DNA of 64,000 nucleotides from NCBI RefSeq assembly GCF_017254835.1, contig NZ_JAFKCW010000006.1:62001-126000 (forward strand), read 5' to 3'. Positions 33,817-43,498 of this stretch are shown here, one piece after another. The number at the start of each line of letters is the position of its first letter. Position 1 is the stretch's first letter. A model generated the notes under the pieces. That model made no database searches and had not been told where the DNA came from. It worked only from the letters and a program-made list of their open reading frames with translations. This DNA is from Algoriphagus aestuariicola (lineage in GTDB: Bacteria; Bacteroidota; Bacteroidia; Cytophagales; Cyclobacteriaceae). Position numbers and translations under genes: made by a program.

Positions 33817-33837
33817 TCCGGAAAGGGGAAAAACTAG

Positions 33838-33863
33838 AAAAGGCCAGCTGAAAAGCTGGCCTT
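33838..33863. terminator. Bidirectional terminator between pgk and the DinB-like gene
   Basis: Perfect 11-bp stem AAAGGCCAGCT/AGCTGGCCTTT with a GAAA loop. A- and T-ends allow use on both strands. Confidence 0.85.
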
Positions 33864-33869
33864 TGTCGT

Positions 33870-34316
33870 TTATTTTCCTTTAGAAAGGGTCAAAGCAATC
33901 TGGCCCGCATGGTGTGCATTGTGGTAAAGAATGTGGGAAAACAGCCTGATTTTCGAGACTGTGCCAAAAAATGGAGTTTCTACCTGCTCAGCCCAGGCTG
34001 AATCCGGAGTTTTTCTGATGAGGTTTTCCAGCATCTCAAATCCGATGGAAAGGTATCGGTGACTTTCCTCTAAGTCGAAGCGCTGCCCTTTATCCGTTTG
34101 CCCCATGGTCGTATTTGGGACTTTTGGCGGGATACCAAAGAAGTAGCCAAAAAGGTTCATGGTTTCGCCGATGTGCCGATAGATAAAACCGATGCTGGCT
34201 GTTTGAGGATTGAGTCGCCAAGTTGAATTTTCGCTTGACACCCGATCTAGGGCAAACGAACAGGTGAGCTTGTTTTGCTCGAGCATGCTTAGCAATAAAT
34301 CCCGGGTTGAACTCAT
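33870..34316 (-). CDS. DinB family protein
   Basis: 148-aa four-helix DinB/YfiT-like protein with likely metal-binding histidines at YRHIGETMNLF (about residue 47) and HILYHNAHHAGQIAL (about 127-137). Most members are thiol transferases or of unknown function rather than the polymerase of the same name. Converges on pgk; 19 nt downstream of the endo/exonuclease gene on the same strand. Confidence 0.85.
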   Translation of the reverse strand: MSSTRDLLLSMLEQNKLTCSFALDRVSSENSTWRLNPQTASIGFIYRHIGETMNLFGYFFGIPPKVPNTTMGQTDKGQRFDLEESHRYLSIGFEMLENLIRKTPDSAWAEQVETPFFGTVSKIRLFSHILYHNAHHAGQIALTLSKGK

Positions 34317-34335
34317 TTGGAGCTGGTGTAAGGGT

Positions 34336-35169
34336 TTAAAACTTTAACTCGACCATCACAGGAAAGTGGTCGGAGGGATATTTTTTCCCATAGTTATCAG
34401 TCAGAATGCCATGTCGGAGGACTTCGATCTTGCCACTGACAAAGATGTGATCTATGATGCCATCCGGCATTTTCTCCCAGTCGAAAGCTGTAAACGTACC
34501 CGCCGGCCCATAAGCGGGGATTTTGGAGATGAGGCGGGCGTCCTTCCAAGCCGGGTTGGAGGTAATGGTCTGGTAGGCGGGATTGTCTGGAGTGACGTTG
34601 AAGTCCCCCATCCAGATCGCAGGGAAATTCCCCTTGTTGATTTCCTTTGCCTTGGTTGCCACTAGTTTGCTGCTTTCCTCCCGTGCTTGCTGTCCTATGT
34701 GATCATAGTGGATATTGAATACATAAAAACGCTTGCCGTCTTTGTCCTTGAATTGGCCCCAAGAACAGATTCTGTTCAGGGAAGCATCCCATCCCTTGCT
34801 GGGTTTTTCCGGGGTTGGAGAGAGCCAAAAGGTGCCCGAGTCCTCCATTTTGTAAAGCTTGGGATCATACAAGATTGCCGTGTACTCGCCTTTTTGTGCC
34901 CCATCGTCCCTGCCCACTCCCAAATACTCATAGCCCAACCCTTTGCTCAATTCCTCGATTTGGTGATGGAGCCCTTCCTGAGTTCCGACCAGTCCGATTT
35001 TGTGGAATTGTATCAGGTGAATCACCTTAGAAGCCCGGTCTTCCCAGAGGTTTCCCGCATCACCTGGATTGTCCCAGCGGATATTGAAGGTGGCAAACTG
35101 ATGATTTTGGGCCTGGACTTGTGCCAAAGCAAATGGGAAGAGAAGCGTCAACAGGGTTTTGAGATTCAT
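34336..35169 (-). CDS. Secreted endonuclease/exonuclease/phosphatase family protein
   Basis: 277-aa EEP-fold hydrolase with a signal peptide (MNLKTLLTLLFPFALAQVQA, about 20 residues). Motifs: TFNIRWDNPGD (Asn), VGTQEGLHHQIEEL (metal Glu), VFNIHYDHIGQQ (His), AIWMGDFNVTPDNPAY (Asp/Asn) and the terminal YPSDHFPVMVEL (Asp-His). It probably cleaves phosphodiester or sugar-phosphate bonds in the periplasm; similar proteins in this phylum act on various substrates. Divergent from the flavin reductase gene. Confidence 0.9.
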   Translation of the reverse strand: MNLKTLLTLLFPFALAQVQAQNHQFATFNIRWDNPGDAGNLWEDRASKVIHLIQFHKIGLVGTQEGLHHQIEELSKGLGYEYLGVGRDDGAQKGEYTAILYDPKLYKMEDSGTFWLSPTPEKPSKGWDASLNRICSWGQFKDKDGKRFYVFNIHYDHIGQQAREESSKLVATKAKEINKGNFPAIWMGDFNVTPDNPAYQTITSNPAWKDARLISKIPAYGPAGTFTAFDWEKMPDGIIDHIFVSGKIEVLRHGILTDNYGKKYPSDHFPVMVELKF

Positions 35170-35232
35170 AAAATCTAGAATAATTGGTGAAAAAGACTTT
35201 TAACTTTAAAGTTGCATGCTATTTTGACCAAA

Positions 35233-35326
35233 TGAAATCGAGCACGACAGGGAACTTCACGCAAGGGAATGATCAGGTGACGTGCAAGATTCCATCTGAC
35301 AATTAAGGAACAATTACAGACAGATG
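35233..35326 (+). promoter_or_regulatory. Structured leader element, copy C (flavin reductase)
   Basis: Best-paired copy. P1: TC+GCACG (35238-35246) pairs with CGTGC+GA (35281-35289) across a GA/AA internal loop. Loop GGAAT (35266-35270) pairs perfectly with ATTCC (35289-35293). P3: CATCTG (35293-35298) pairs with CAGATG (35321-35326), which contains the start codon of the flavin reductase. P1 and P3 differ in sequence from copy A but keep pairing. Confidence 0.72.
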
Positions 35327-36217
35327 AAAACCTTTTATCCGAAAGACCTGAGCCCGGTGGAGGTACAGACGATTTTACAAGGGGCGGTTACACCCAGGCC
35401 CATCGCTTTTGCCAGTACCGTGGATAGGGACGGCAATCCAAACCTGAGCCCTTTTAGTTTTTTCAACATGTTCAGCGCAAATCCACCGATCCTTATTTTT
35501 TCCCCATCCAGAAGGGTCAGGGACAACTCGGTGAAGCATACCTTAGAAAATGTGGGCGAAGTACCCGAAGTGGTGATCCACATCGTGGGCTACGAGCGGG
35601 TCGAGCAGATGTCGCTTGCCAGTACCGAGTACCCAAGAGGTGTCAACGAGTTTGAAAAGTCTGGGCTCACGGCCCTCAAGTCCGACTTGGTAGCGCCACT
35701 TCGAGTCAAGGAAGCGGCAGTGGCGATGGAGTGCAAGGTCTTGGAAATAAAGCCCCTGGGGATTGGCGGCGGTGCGGGAAATCTCGTGATCTGCGAGGTC
35801 ATCGCGATCCATCTAGACGAGAAGATCTTGGATGAAAAAGGCGTCATTGATCCCCATAAACTCGATCCTGTCGCCAGACTTGGGGGGAGCTGGTATTCTA
35901 GGATCACGCCGGATTCACTTTTTCAAATTCCGAAGCCGCTGACCAATCTCGGAATAGGCGTGGACCAGATCCCAGAGCAAATCAGAAACAGTCCAATCCT
36001 CACCGGGAACAATCTTGGTCGGCTGGGGAACGTCATGAAGCTGCCTTCAGATGCAGAATTGGCGGATTTTTCGCAGTCGGAGGAAATTCAGGAAATGCGA
36101 AGGAGGTTTGTCAATGACCGGGATTCCTGGATCGACCACCTGCATCTCCGGGCGAAGGAGGAGTTGGAAAAAGGGCAGGTGGACTTGGCGTGGAAGTACC
36201 TGCTGCAGAAGGGGTAG
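35324..36217 (+). CDS. Flavin reductase family protein (FMN-binding split barrel)
   Basis: 297-aa flavoredoxin-like protein. The N-terminal two thirds form the FMN-binding split barrel: GAVTPRPIAFASTVDRDGNP, NLSPFSFFNMFSANPPILIF, SPSRRVRDNSVKHTLEN, and GGSWYSRI near residue 188. A helical C-terminal extension follows. It probably reduces or binds FMN and may serve an oxygenase; no partner is adjacent. The ATG at 35324 forms part of the 3' stem of the leader element. Confidence 0.9.
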   Translation: MKTFYPKDLSPVEVQTILQGAVTPRPIAFASTVDRDGNPNLSPFSFFNMFSANPPILIFSPSRRVRDNSVKHTLENVGEVPEVVIHIVGYERVEQMSLASTEYPRGVNEFEKSGLTALKSDLVAPLRVKEAAVAMECKVLEIKPLGIGGGAGNLVICEVIAIHLDEKILDEKGVIDPHKLDPVARLGGSWYSRITPDSLFQIPKPLTNLGIGVDQIPEQIRNSPILTGNNLGRLGNVMKLPSDAELADFSQSEEIQEMRRRFVNDRDSWIDHLHLRAKEELEKGQVDLAWKYLLQKG

Positions 36218-36258
36218 ATAAGACCTTCCAACATTCAAAAACTTGGAAGCTTTTGGCT

Positions 36259-36285
36259 AAAAAAAATCCCGCCGATTGGGCGGGA
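36259..36285 (-). terminator. Terminator after fabD
   Basis: Read on the minus strand, stem TCCCGCC/GGCGGGA with a 5-nt loop is followed by eight T. Confidence 0.85.
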
Positions 36286-36293
36286 CTTGGTGT

Positions 36294-37169
36294 TTATAGG
36301 CCAGAAACTTCCGCCTCAGCGTGGATCTTTTTGACCAGTCCCTGTAGGACCTTGCCCGGCCCACACTCTATGAATTGTGTTGCACCGTCTTTGACCATAT
36401 TTTGTACTGATTGGGTCCATTTGACCGGAGCGGTCAGCTGGGCGATGAGATTGGCCTTGATGTCATTGACATTGAGCGTGGCCACGGTATTGACGTTTTG
36501 GTAGATTTTGCAGCCCGGAGCCCGAAATTCGGTTTCTTCGATTGCTTTCTGCAGTTTTTCTCGTGCGGGCTCCATGAGCGGAGAGTGGAACGCTCCGCCT
36601 ACTGGCAGAGGGAGGGCACGTTTTGCTCCAGCCGCTTTCATCTTTTCGCAGGCGATCTCGATTCCTTTCATGGTGCCGGAAATGACCAATTGGCCAGGGC
36701 AATTGTAGTTGGCTGGAACGACGATTTCGTCGGTGATGCTGGCGCATATTTCTTCGACTTTCTCGTCGGCGAGCCCAAGGATTGCCGCCATCGTGGACGG
36801 ATTGATCTCGCAAGCCTCCTGCATGGCTATGGCTCGCTGATAGACTAGCTTCAGACCATCTTCAAATCCCAAAGTACCATTGGCTACCAAAGCGGAGAAT
36901 TCACCCAAAGAGTGTCCTGCCACCATGTCTGGGATAAATTCCGGAGTGGTCTTTGCCAAGATCACAGAGTGGAGAAAGATGGCGGGCTGGGTGACTTTGG
37001 TCTGCTTCAGTTCCTCGTCCGTTCCCTCAAACATGATGTCGGTGATCCGAAATCCCAATACCTCGTTGGCCTGCTCAAAAAAAGCCTTTGCGGTTGGGTT
37101 GGTTTCATAGAGGGATTTTCCCATTCCGGGAAATTGGGCGCCTTGGCCCGGAAAAACAAATGCTTTCAT
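36294..37169 (-). CDS. fabD: ACP S-malonyltransferase FabD
   Basis: 291-aa malonyl-CoA:ACP transacylase, supplying malonyl-ACP for fatty-acid synthesis. The ATG at 37169 (MKAFVFPGQGAQFPGMGKSL) is the family start; the ORF extends upstream to 37211 without support. Active Ser87 lies in AGHSLGEFSAL, and the catalytic His is in GGAFHSPLMEPAREKL. ECGPGKVLQGLVKKI closes the protein. It stands apart from other fab genes and has a strong terminator. Confidence 0.96.
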   Translation of the reverse strand: MKAFVFPGQGAQFPGMGKSLYETNPTAKAFFEQANEVLGFRITDIMFEGTDEELKQTKVTQPAIFLHSVILAKTTPEFIPDMVAGHSLGEFSALVANGTLGFEDGLKLVYQRAIAMQEACEINPSTMAAILGLADEKVEEICASITDEIVVPANYNCPGQLVISGTMKGIEIACEKMKAAGAKRALPLPVGGAFHSPLMEPAREKLQKAIEETEFRAPGCKIYQNVNTVATLNVNDIKANLIAQLTAPVKWTQSVQNMVKDGATQFIECGPGKVLQGLVKKIHAEAEVSGL

Positions 37170-37344
37170 GGAATTGTGGTTTGATCTAATCGGCCGTATG
37201 TTATCTAGCATTTTGAAGGTTGACCCCTTGATGAGTCACCCGCGACCTGCTCGATTTCATCCGTTGTTTTTTGATTGGAGGGACAAATATAGGCCTTTTC
37301 TTTTTTGGACTTGGCCGTCAAAACCCAGACTGGTCCGCAGACTG

Positions 37345-37746
37345 TCAGATGAACTTTGCTTTTTCCTCCGGAGTGGGAAGGCGGCATGTTTCCTTTTTTC
37401 CATACCAACGATAACGGTTTTTCCCGATCCAGTCGTAAATGCCATCCCGGATAAATGGGGGCAGCGCGATCAGTCCATATAGCAAAGGCCATAGTCCGGG
37501 AAGCTTTCTAGCGATCCGAAGCGCCGCCGTACTGCGAAAAAAGATCTTTCCATCTTCGATCAATACGATAGAATCCAGATATTTTGGATTGGCATCGAAT
37601 CTTTCGAGTAATTTTTTCCCTTCCGCGCCTTGTAATGCCCCGACAAGGAATTTGTCCTCCTTGTCTCTTTTCAGGACAAAATCTACCGAAGTATTACACA
37701 GGTTGCAGACTCCATCAAAAAGGATGACCGATTTCTGCTTGCTCAT
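37345..37746 (-). CDS. DCC1-like thiol-disulfide oxidoreductase (DUF393)
   Basis: 133-aa DUF393 protein with the defining DGVCNLCN motif (Asp-x-x-Cys-x-x-Cys, about residues 11-18) and the family tail WIGKNRYRWYGKK. Predicted thioredoxin-like redox role in the cytoplasm; substrate unknown. Its start overlaps by 4 nt the stop of the gliding-type secreted protein gene. Confidence 0.92.
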   Translation of the reverse strand: MSKQKSVILFDGVCNLCNTSVDFVLKRDKEDKFLVGALQGAEGKKLLERFDANPKYLDSIVLIEDGKIFFRSTAALRIARKLPGLWPLLYGLIALPPFIRDGIYDWIGKNRYRWYGKKETCRLPTPEEKAKFI

Positions 37747-40520
37747 CTAAGGAGTTGGATGGTGCCCTTCAGTTCTCGTTCTTTTTGGGCCGGATCTAAG
37801 ACGTCAAAGCTGACCGTACCGGAATAGTAGTATGTGCCTGCGGGCAGCTCATTGCCGTTTTTATCTTTGCCATCCCAACGGATGTAGATATCATTTTCGT
37901 TGGATTCAAGGCTGTTGTATCGGAATACTTCCGCCCCCCATCGATTGACGATGAAGATCTCCACGCCATTGACGAAGCGAGGGCAAGCGGAGAATGGATT
38001 GTCAAAAGCGATGAAGGTGTCATTGTTGCCATCTCCGTTAGGCGTGAATGCGTTGGGCAGGTTGTAGACTGGACAGTTTTCCACGCATACCACGTTGCTT
38101 GGCTCACTTTCATTTCCGGATCTATCCACCGCGGTGATATAGTAGCATCCGCGATAGTTTGGCAGATTCGAAATCGTCGTTTCGAGCTCGAGCGAGCTAA
38201 GTTCGCGTACGAGGTTGAAAACGCCTTCTTCTCCGTCAGGAGTGAAGTAGAGCTTGTATCCGCTCAATTCATCATCGCATTCGCCAGTGAAATCTGGTGT
38301 CCAGCTCAGCTCGTGTTCAAATGTGGCATTGTTGCAAGGTTGTTCTGCCACGTAGGCTGAGCACTCTGGCCCTTCAAAAGTCAAGACCGGGGGGCAGGGT
38401 AGCCTGTTGTCGTCGGGAAGCGCACAGGTGATTTGGGATTTGTTTTCCAAAGGATAAACCAATCCAGCCACGTTGTAGGAACCCTTGGTGATGACGTAGT
38501 AGCAATACTCCAGTTCCTTCACCAGAGGCATCCCGTTGAAGCTTCCGTCGTCCAGGTATTTGAAGCTATTTTGGGTAACGTCCACTTCGGCTATTTTCAC
38601 AAAAGTATCGGTGTCGGCCGCGTTGGCATCAGTCCGGTTACGATATACCTCATGCTTGAACTGTCCTACCAGATTGTTCCAAGGAACATTGAATGTCCAA
38701 TTCAATTCGATCGCCTCGTTGATGATAGTTGGCTGTAGCCAAACGGAGGAAGCCGAGGAGGAGGTATCGATTTTGGTATTGTTGTCCAGCAAGACCACCC
38801 GGTAATTGTACACGAGATTTTCGGTGTTTAGTCCAGTGTCAGTAAAAAGCGTGTCAGAGGTGATTCCTAGAGAAACTCTGTTGGAATTGCCTGTGAATCC
38901 TTCGCTCCTCAGCAGTTCATAGGAATATGGGCCGGGGTATTGGACCTTGTCGATGTCGTATGGAGGAGTCCATTTCACGAAGATTTGTCCAGTAGCAGGG
39001 TCAGTTTCTTCTACGCTGACATTGGTAATGATCGGCACGTCCACGTCGATCGTGATGCAGATTTCCTCAGACACTACGCTTTCTCCCAGTCTTGGCTCTG
39101 GGAACGCTGCCACCAATCTGTAGCAGTAGGTGTTTCCTGGTGCAAGGCCCTCGCCGCCGTTTAGGTCAGTGAAGGTAAAGGTCTGCATGTTCGTCGTGCC
39201 CACCAATTCGTATCCTGGTCGGATGCCGGTCTCGCAGCTGTCAGGCTGATAGGGATCCGAGTTGATCCTTCTCCAGATCTGCATCTCACTGGCCGAGTTG
39301 CCGCATACATAAGGGTCCCAGTTGAGTTCTACCGTTCTGCCGGACTGCTGCTCCAGATCATCCCAGACTGGCGGGGGACCGACTACTTTGATTCTCCAGG
39401 TTTTGATGTCAACCAGTTTTGGGCCGGACCTAGGCTGGTCCGTGATGCGTACTCGAACGTCGTATTCTCTTGCCCTCACATGCTGACAGACGGTCTGCCA
39501 GGTGAAGTTGACAACTCCGGGCTGGGGCTGAAATTCACTCTCCGGATCGTAGGAGGCAGGGGACGTGGTGATTTCTATGGGCTCACCAAATACCTCAATT
39601 TTGACCGGATCTCCATCTGGGTCAGTTCCCTGGATGATTTCTTCGATCAATGTACCCGCCTCTACGCAGAGGTCATCAGGAAGAATCAATTCAGGTCTGC
39701 GGTTGTTGGAGTTTTCGATGATGATCTGCATGTCCCGCACCACATACCCGATCTGCTCAAATTTGCCGTTGATCTTTCGCCATTCGATGATCCGGAAAGC
39801 GACGTTGAATTGGCCCGCCGTCCCTGGTGCGTCCCAGATTAAATCTCCGAATACCGGATCTATGCTCAGAAATGCCGGTGTCGTGCCGTCTTGTTGGCTT
39901 TGGCTGAATTCTGCACTAGCTGGGCTTCGGTAGTTGTTTACAGGTCGTTCGAGCTGCTGCTTTGGGACGTCCATTGCGTAGGAAAGGCTGTCTCCATCCG
40001 GGTCAAAGGCTCCGGGATTGTGGATATACCGCACGTTGATGGCTCCGTTGTCCACAGGGGGGATGGTTAGCACCGGGGAGTTGTTGACTCCGATGAAAGG
40101 GTCTATGTTGATCTCTGTCTCGACATAAAAAGGTGTATCCACCGAATTGTCCATGTTAAGGGTCAGGTCATTTCGGTTGAATTCCTGAAAACGTATTTTG
40201 TATCGCCCGGGACCTTGGAAGGTGTGGGTGATCACAAAGGTGTTTTTTTCGATCATGTCACCAAGGTCCTCCACTGTGGAGAAATCGCTTTCTGTATTCA
40301 GCTGCACTTCCCTGCCATCTCCAAAATTGATCAGCCCAGGCCCGAATATTACGCTTGATCGCGTATCGGTGTATCCCACGACAGTAATCCGGTAGGTGAG
40401 GGTTTGGACAGAGATGCGTTCTGCGATGATTTCTCCGGCGCGTATGTGGGTGGCCCACGCGGAGCTGATACCTGCTACCAAATAAATGAAAAAGACCGCG
40501 AGGGAAAGTTTGAGCTTCAT
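37743..40520 (-). CDS. Gliding motility-associated C-terminal domain protein (T9SS type B cargo)
   Basis: 925-aa secreted surface protein. The signal peptide ends after SSAWA (about residue 23), and the mature protein starts THIRAGEIIAERIS, a common opening of this group. The body contains several Ig/fibronectin-III-like modules (about residues 380-800) and Cys pairs. The end carries the type B sorting domain: LPNAFTPNGDGNNDTF, VEIFIVNRWGAEVFR, WDGKDKNGNELPAGTYYY, ending KGTIQLLR. It is exported by the type IX system and displayed or released; adhesion or matrix roles are typical. Sole such cargo here, with no T9SS machinery gene nearby. Confidence 0.93.
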   Translation of the reverse strand: MKLKLSLAVFFIYLVAGISSAWATHIRAGEIIAERISVQTLTYRITVVGYTDTRSSVIFGPGLINFGDGREVQLNTESDFSTVEDLGDMIEKNTFVITHTFQGPGRYKIRFQEFNRNDLTLNMDNSVDTPFYVETEINIDPFIGVNNSPVLTIPPVDNGAINVRYIHNPGAFDPDGDSLSYAMDVPKQQLERPVNNYRSPASAEFSQSQQDGTTPAFLSIDPVFGDLIWDAPGTAGQFNVAFRIIEWRKINGKFEQIGYVVRDMQIIIENSNNRRPELILPDDLCVEAGTLIEEIIQGTDPDGDPVKIEVFGEPIEITTSPASYDPESEFQPQPGVVNFTWQTVCQHVRAREYDVRVRITDQPRSGPKLVDIKTWRIKVVGPPPVWDDLEQQSGRTVELNWDPYVCGNSASEMQIWRRINSDPYQPDSCETGIRPGYELVGTTNMQTFTFTDLNGGEGLAPGNTYCYRLVAAFPEPRLGESVVSEEICITIDVDVPIITNVSVEETDPATGQIFVKWTPPYDIDKVQYPGPYSYELLRSEGFTGNSNRVSLGITSDTLFTDTGLNTENLVYNYRVVLLDNNTKIDTSSSASSVWLQPTIINEAIELNWTFNVPWNNLVGQFKHEVYRNRTDANAADTDTFVKIAEVDVTQNSFKYLDDGSFNGMPLVKELEYCYYVITKGSYNVAGLVYPLENKSQITCALPDDNRLPCPPVLTFEGPECSAYVAEQPCNNATFEHELSWTPDFTGECDDELSGYKLYFTPDGEEGVFNLVRELSSLELETTISNLPNYRGCYYITAVDRSGNESEPSNVVCVENCPVYNLPNAFTPNGDGNNDTFIAFDNPFSACPRFVNGVEIFIVNRWGAEVFRYNSLESNENDIYIRWDGKDKNGNELPAGTYYYSGTVSFDVLDPAQKERELKGTIQLLR

Positions 40521-40837
40521 GCCTGGTTGACTTTGGTGATGCTATCCTGAAAACGTGTTGGAATCCCAAAAGTTAATCCCAAAATCCATACTCAGGACTA
40601 ACCGACTAAGAAATAACTGGAAGTAAACAGAAAATACCCGGAATTTCAAACAATAGGCGATTCGTACTGTTCAATTTTGGAATTAACGTTTTAATCGCCC
40701 GCTTATTTTCCAGAGCTATTTAGAACTGTTTAAAATAAGGAAGCGGCATTCGATTGCATTGTTTGCTATCGCTTCCGCATGTAAATTTGAAGGCAAATAA
40801 ACAAAGACTTTCGTTCTAAAATTAATCGCAAATTTAT
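40521..40837. other. Intergenic region between the secreted protein and sdhC
   Basis: 317-nt divergent control region without a plausible gene. It is AT-rich, contains the predicted sdh promoter, and has no strong inverted repeat that I could find. Confidence 0.6.
40782..40789 (+). promoter_or_regulatory. -7 box of the sdhCAB operon
   Basis: TAAATTTG matches TAnnTTTG 48 nt before the sdhC start. A TTTG at 40762-40765 lies 16 nt upstream as a slightly close -33 element. Confidence 0.5.
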
Positions 40838-41518
40838 ATGAGCTGGGTTACCAAAACCTTGAAAAGCACCCTTGGCAGAAAGTTGATTATGGCGCTCACG
40901 GGCCTTTTTCTGATTCTCTTTTTGACCGGTCATGTATCGGGCAACATGCTGTTGTTCAAGAACGACGGCGGTGAGGCATTTAATATTTATGCCAAGTTTA
41001 TGACTACGAATCCGGCGGTGAAGGTACTTTCCTACCTAACCTATATTTCGGTGATCGCCCATGTGATTTATTCCATCATATTGTCTAGACAAAACAAGTC
41101 GGCGAGACCGATTGGGTACGCTGAGTCCAAAGCATCTACCAACAGTCGCTGGGCATCCAGAAACATGGGTATTCTGGGCACCATTATCCTGATTTTTTTG
41201 GTAGTCCATATGCAAAGCTTCTGGGCCCAGATGCATTGGGGAGACCTTCCGGTGGTAACCTATGATGGAGAGGAATACAAAGACCTTTACAGCATTGTGA
41301 ATTTCGCCTTCCAAAACATCTTCATGGTAATAGGATATGTGGTAGCGATGGCGTTTTTGGCATTTCACCTGTCCCATGGTTTTGCCTCGGCATTTCAGAC
41401 TTTGGGATGGAATCACAAAAAGTATTCTCCTGCCATCAAGGCGATAGGCCAGTTCTATTGCATTGTAGTGCCGGTTCTGTTTGCGGCAATGCCACTTTAC
41501 ATCTATTTCACCAGCTAA
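40838..41518 (+). CDS. sdhC: Succinate dehydrogenase cytochrome b subunit
   Basis: 226-aa membrane anchor of the Bacteroidota three-subunit (type B) succinate:quinone oxidoreductase. Five TM helices (about residues 15-35, 62-82, 105-125, 155-177 and 198-220). Heme-ligand histidines are candidates at TGHVSGN, ISVIAHVIYS, LVVHMQSFW and AFHLSHGF. First gene of sdhCAB, followed after 14 nt by sdhA. Confidence 0.93.
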   Translation: MSWVTKTLKSTLGRKLIMALTGLFLILFLTGHVSGNMLLFKNDGGEAFNIYAKFMTTNPAVKVLSYLTYISVIAHVIYSIILSRQNKSARPIGYAESKASTNSRWASRNMGILGTIILIFLVVHMQSFWAQMHWGDLPVVTYDGEEYKDLYSIVNFAFQNIFMVIGYVVAMAFLAFHLSHGFASAFQTLGWNHKKYSPAIKAIGQFYCIVVPVLFAAMPLYIYFTS

Positions 41519-41532
41519 TCTGAAGTCCCAAT

Positions 41533-43467
41533 ATGATACTAGATTCCAAAATTCCTGCTGGTCCTTTGGCAGAAAAATGGACTAAGCACAAGTTTAACAG
41601 CAAACTGGTCAACCCGGCAAACAAAAGAAAATATGATGTCATTGTAGTCGGGACTGGTCTTGCCGGCGCTTCTGCCGCGGCCTCCTTGGCTGAGTTGGGT
41701 TACAATGTCAAGGCATTTACATTTCACGATAGCCCGAGAAGAGCACACTCCATTGCTGCACAGGGTGGGATCAATGCTGCCAAAAACTACCAAAACGACG
41801 GAGATTCGATTTTCAGACTTTTCTATGATACGATAAAAGGGGGCGACTACAGGGCCCGCGAGGCCAACGTATACCGTCTGGCCGAGGTATCCGTGAAGAT
41901 CATAGACCAATGCGTGGCCCAAGGCGTTCCTTTTGCCCGCGAATATGGAGGCTTGCTGGCCAACCGATCATTTGGTGGTGCCCAGGTGTCCAGGACCTTC
42001 TATGCCCGTGGCCAAACCGGACAGCAGCTGCTTTTGGGAGCTTACTCCGCCCTTAGCCGCCAGGTGGCCACTGGTAAAGTGAGGCTTTATCCCCGCACCG
42101 AGATGATGGATGTGGTGATGATCGACGGACATGCCCGAGGGATAGTGACACGCAACCTGATCACTGGAGCAGTGGAAACGCACGCTGCACACGCAGTTTT
42201 GCTCTGCACAGGGGGATACGGCAACGTGTTCTTCCTTTCTACGAACGCAATGGGTTGCAACGTAACGGCGGCTTGGAGAGCTCACAAGCGCGGCGCTTAC
42301 TTTGCCAACCCTTGCTTTACGCAGATCCACCCGACCTGTATTCCGGTCTCTGGGGACCATCAGTCCAAGCTGACGCTTATGTCCGAATCCCTACGAAACG
42401 ATGGTCGAGTGTGGGTGCCTGCAACCAAAGAAAACGCCGAGAAGCTCAGAAAAGGCCAGATCAAAGTCTCCGACCTCAAGGAAGAGGACAGGGACTACTT
42501 CCTGGAGAGAAAATATCCCTCATTTGGAAACTTGGTGCCACGTGACGTGGCCTCAAGAAACGCCAAATATGTATGCGATGAAGGCCGTGGTGTCAACGAA
42601 ACCGGAGAAGCGGTATTCTTGGATTTTCGCGATGCGATCAAGCGTGACGGCAAGCAGGTGATCGAGCAGAAATACGGCAACCTCTTTGACATGTACAAGC
42701 AGATCACCGGCGAAGACCCCTATGAGGTGCCGATGATGATCTATCCTGCGGTACACTATACCATGGGTGGTCTTTGGGTGGATTATAACCTGATGACGAC
42801 TATTCCTGGGCTTTACTCCCTGGGTGAAGCCAACTTCTCCGACCACGGTGCCAACCGTCTGGGAGCCTCAGCGCTGATGCAGGGACTGGCTGACGGGTAT
42901 TTTGTGGTTCCATACACCATCGGTGACTATCTCGCTCAGACTCCGCCCAAGAAGGTAGACGAAAGCCATCCCGAGTTTGCGAAAGTAGCACAGGAAGTAA
43001 AAGCTCGCATCAACAGGCTGCTGACGATCAACGGTAAAAAGACTGTCGACCACTTCCACAAAAAGCTGGGCAAGATCATGTGGAACCACTGCGGCATGGC
43101 CCGTACCGCCGAGGGACTGAAGCAAGCAAAAGCCGAAATCCAAGAACTAAGAAAAGAGTTTTGGGCTGATGTAAAAGTGCTTGGTACCAATGAGGAATTG
43201 AACCTCTCCCTCGAAAAAGCCCATCGCGTGGCGGACTTCCTCGAGCTGGGTGAGTTGATGGTAGATGACGCGCTCAACAGAGACGAGTCCTGCGGAGGAC
43301 ACTTCCGTGAGGAGTACCAGACACCTGAGGGCGAAGCGCTACGCGACGACGAAAACTTTGCCTACGTGGCCGCCTGGAAGTACATGGGTGAAGGACAGGC
43401 CGAGGAATTGAACAAGGAGCCTTTGGTTTTTGAAAACGTGAAGCTGACCCAGCGTTCTTACAAATAA
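41533..43467 (+). CDS. sdhA: Succinate dehydrogenase/fumarate reductase flavoprotein subunit
   Basis: 644-aa FAD-binding catalytic subunit oxidising succinate to fumarate at the inner membrane. FAD Rossmann motif [19 protein letters not shown] (about residues 36-54). The covalent-FAD His lies in [18 protein letters not shown]. Active-site blocks include [50 protein letters not shown] and [20 protein letters not shown]. Full length, between sdhC and sdhB. Confidence 0.97.
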   Translation: MILDSKIPAGPLAEKWTKHKFNSKLVNPANKRKYDVIVVGTGLAGASAAASLAELGYNVKAFTFHDSPRRAHSIAAQGGINAAKNYQNDGDSIFRLFYDTIKGGDYRAREANVYRLAEVSVKIIDQCVAQGVPFAREYGGLLANRSFGGAQVSRTFYARGQTGQQLLLGAYSALSRQVATGKVRLYPRTEMMDVVMIDGHARGIVTRNLITGAVETHAAHAVLLCTGGYGNVFFLSTNAMGCNVTAAWRAHKRGAYFANPCFTQIHPTCIPVSGDHQSKLTLMSESLRNDGRVWVPATKENAEKLRKGQIKVSDLKEEDRDYFLERKYPSFGNLVPRDVASRNAKYVCDEGRGVNETGEAVFLDFRDAIKRDGKQVIEQKYGNLFDMYKQITGEDPYEVPMMIYPAVHYTMGGLWVDYNLMTTIPGLYSLGEANFSDHGANRLGASALMQGLADGYFVVPYTIGDYLAQTPPKKVDESHPEFAKVAQEVKARINRLLTINGKKTVDHFHKKLGKIMWNHCGMARTAEGLKQAKAEIQELRKEFWADVKVLGTNEELNLSLEKAHRVADFLELGELMVDDALNRDESCGGHFREEYQTPEGEALRDDENFAYVAAWKYMGEGQAEELNKEPLVFENVKLTQRSYK

Positions 43468-43498
43468 TTAGTGGACAAAATTCATAGACCGAACAGAT

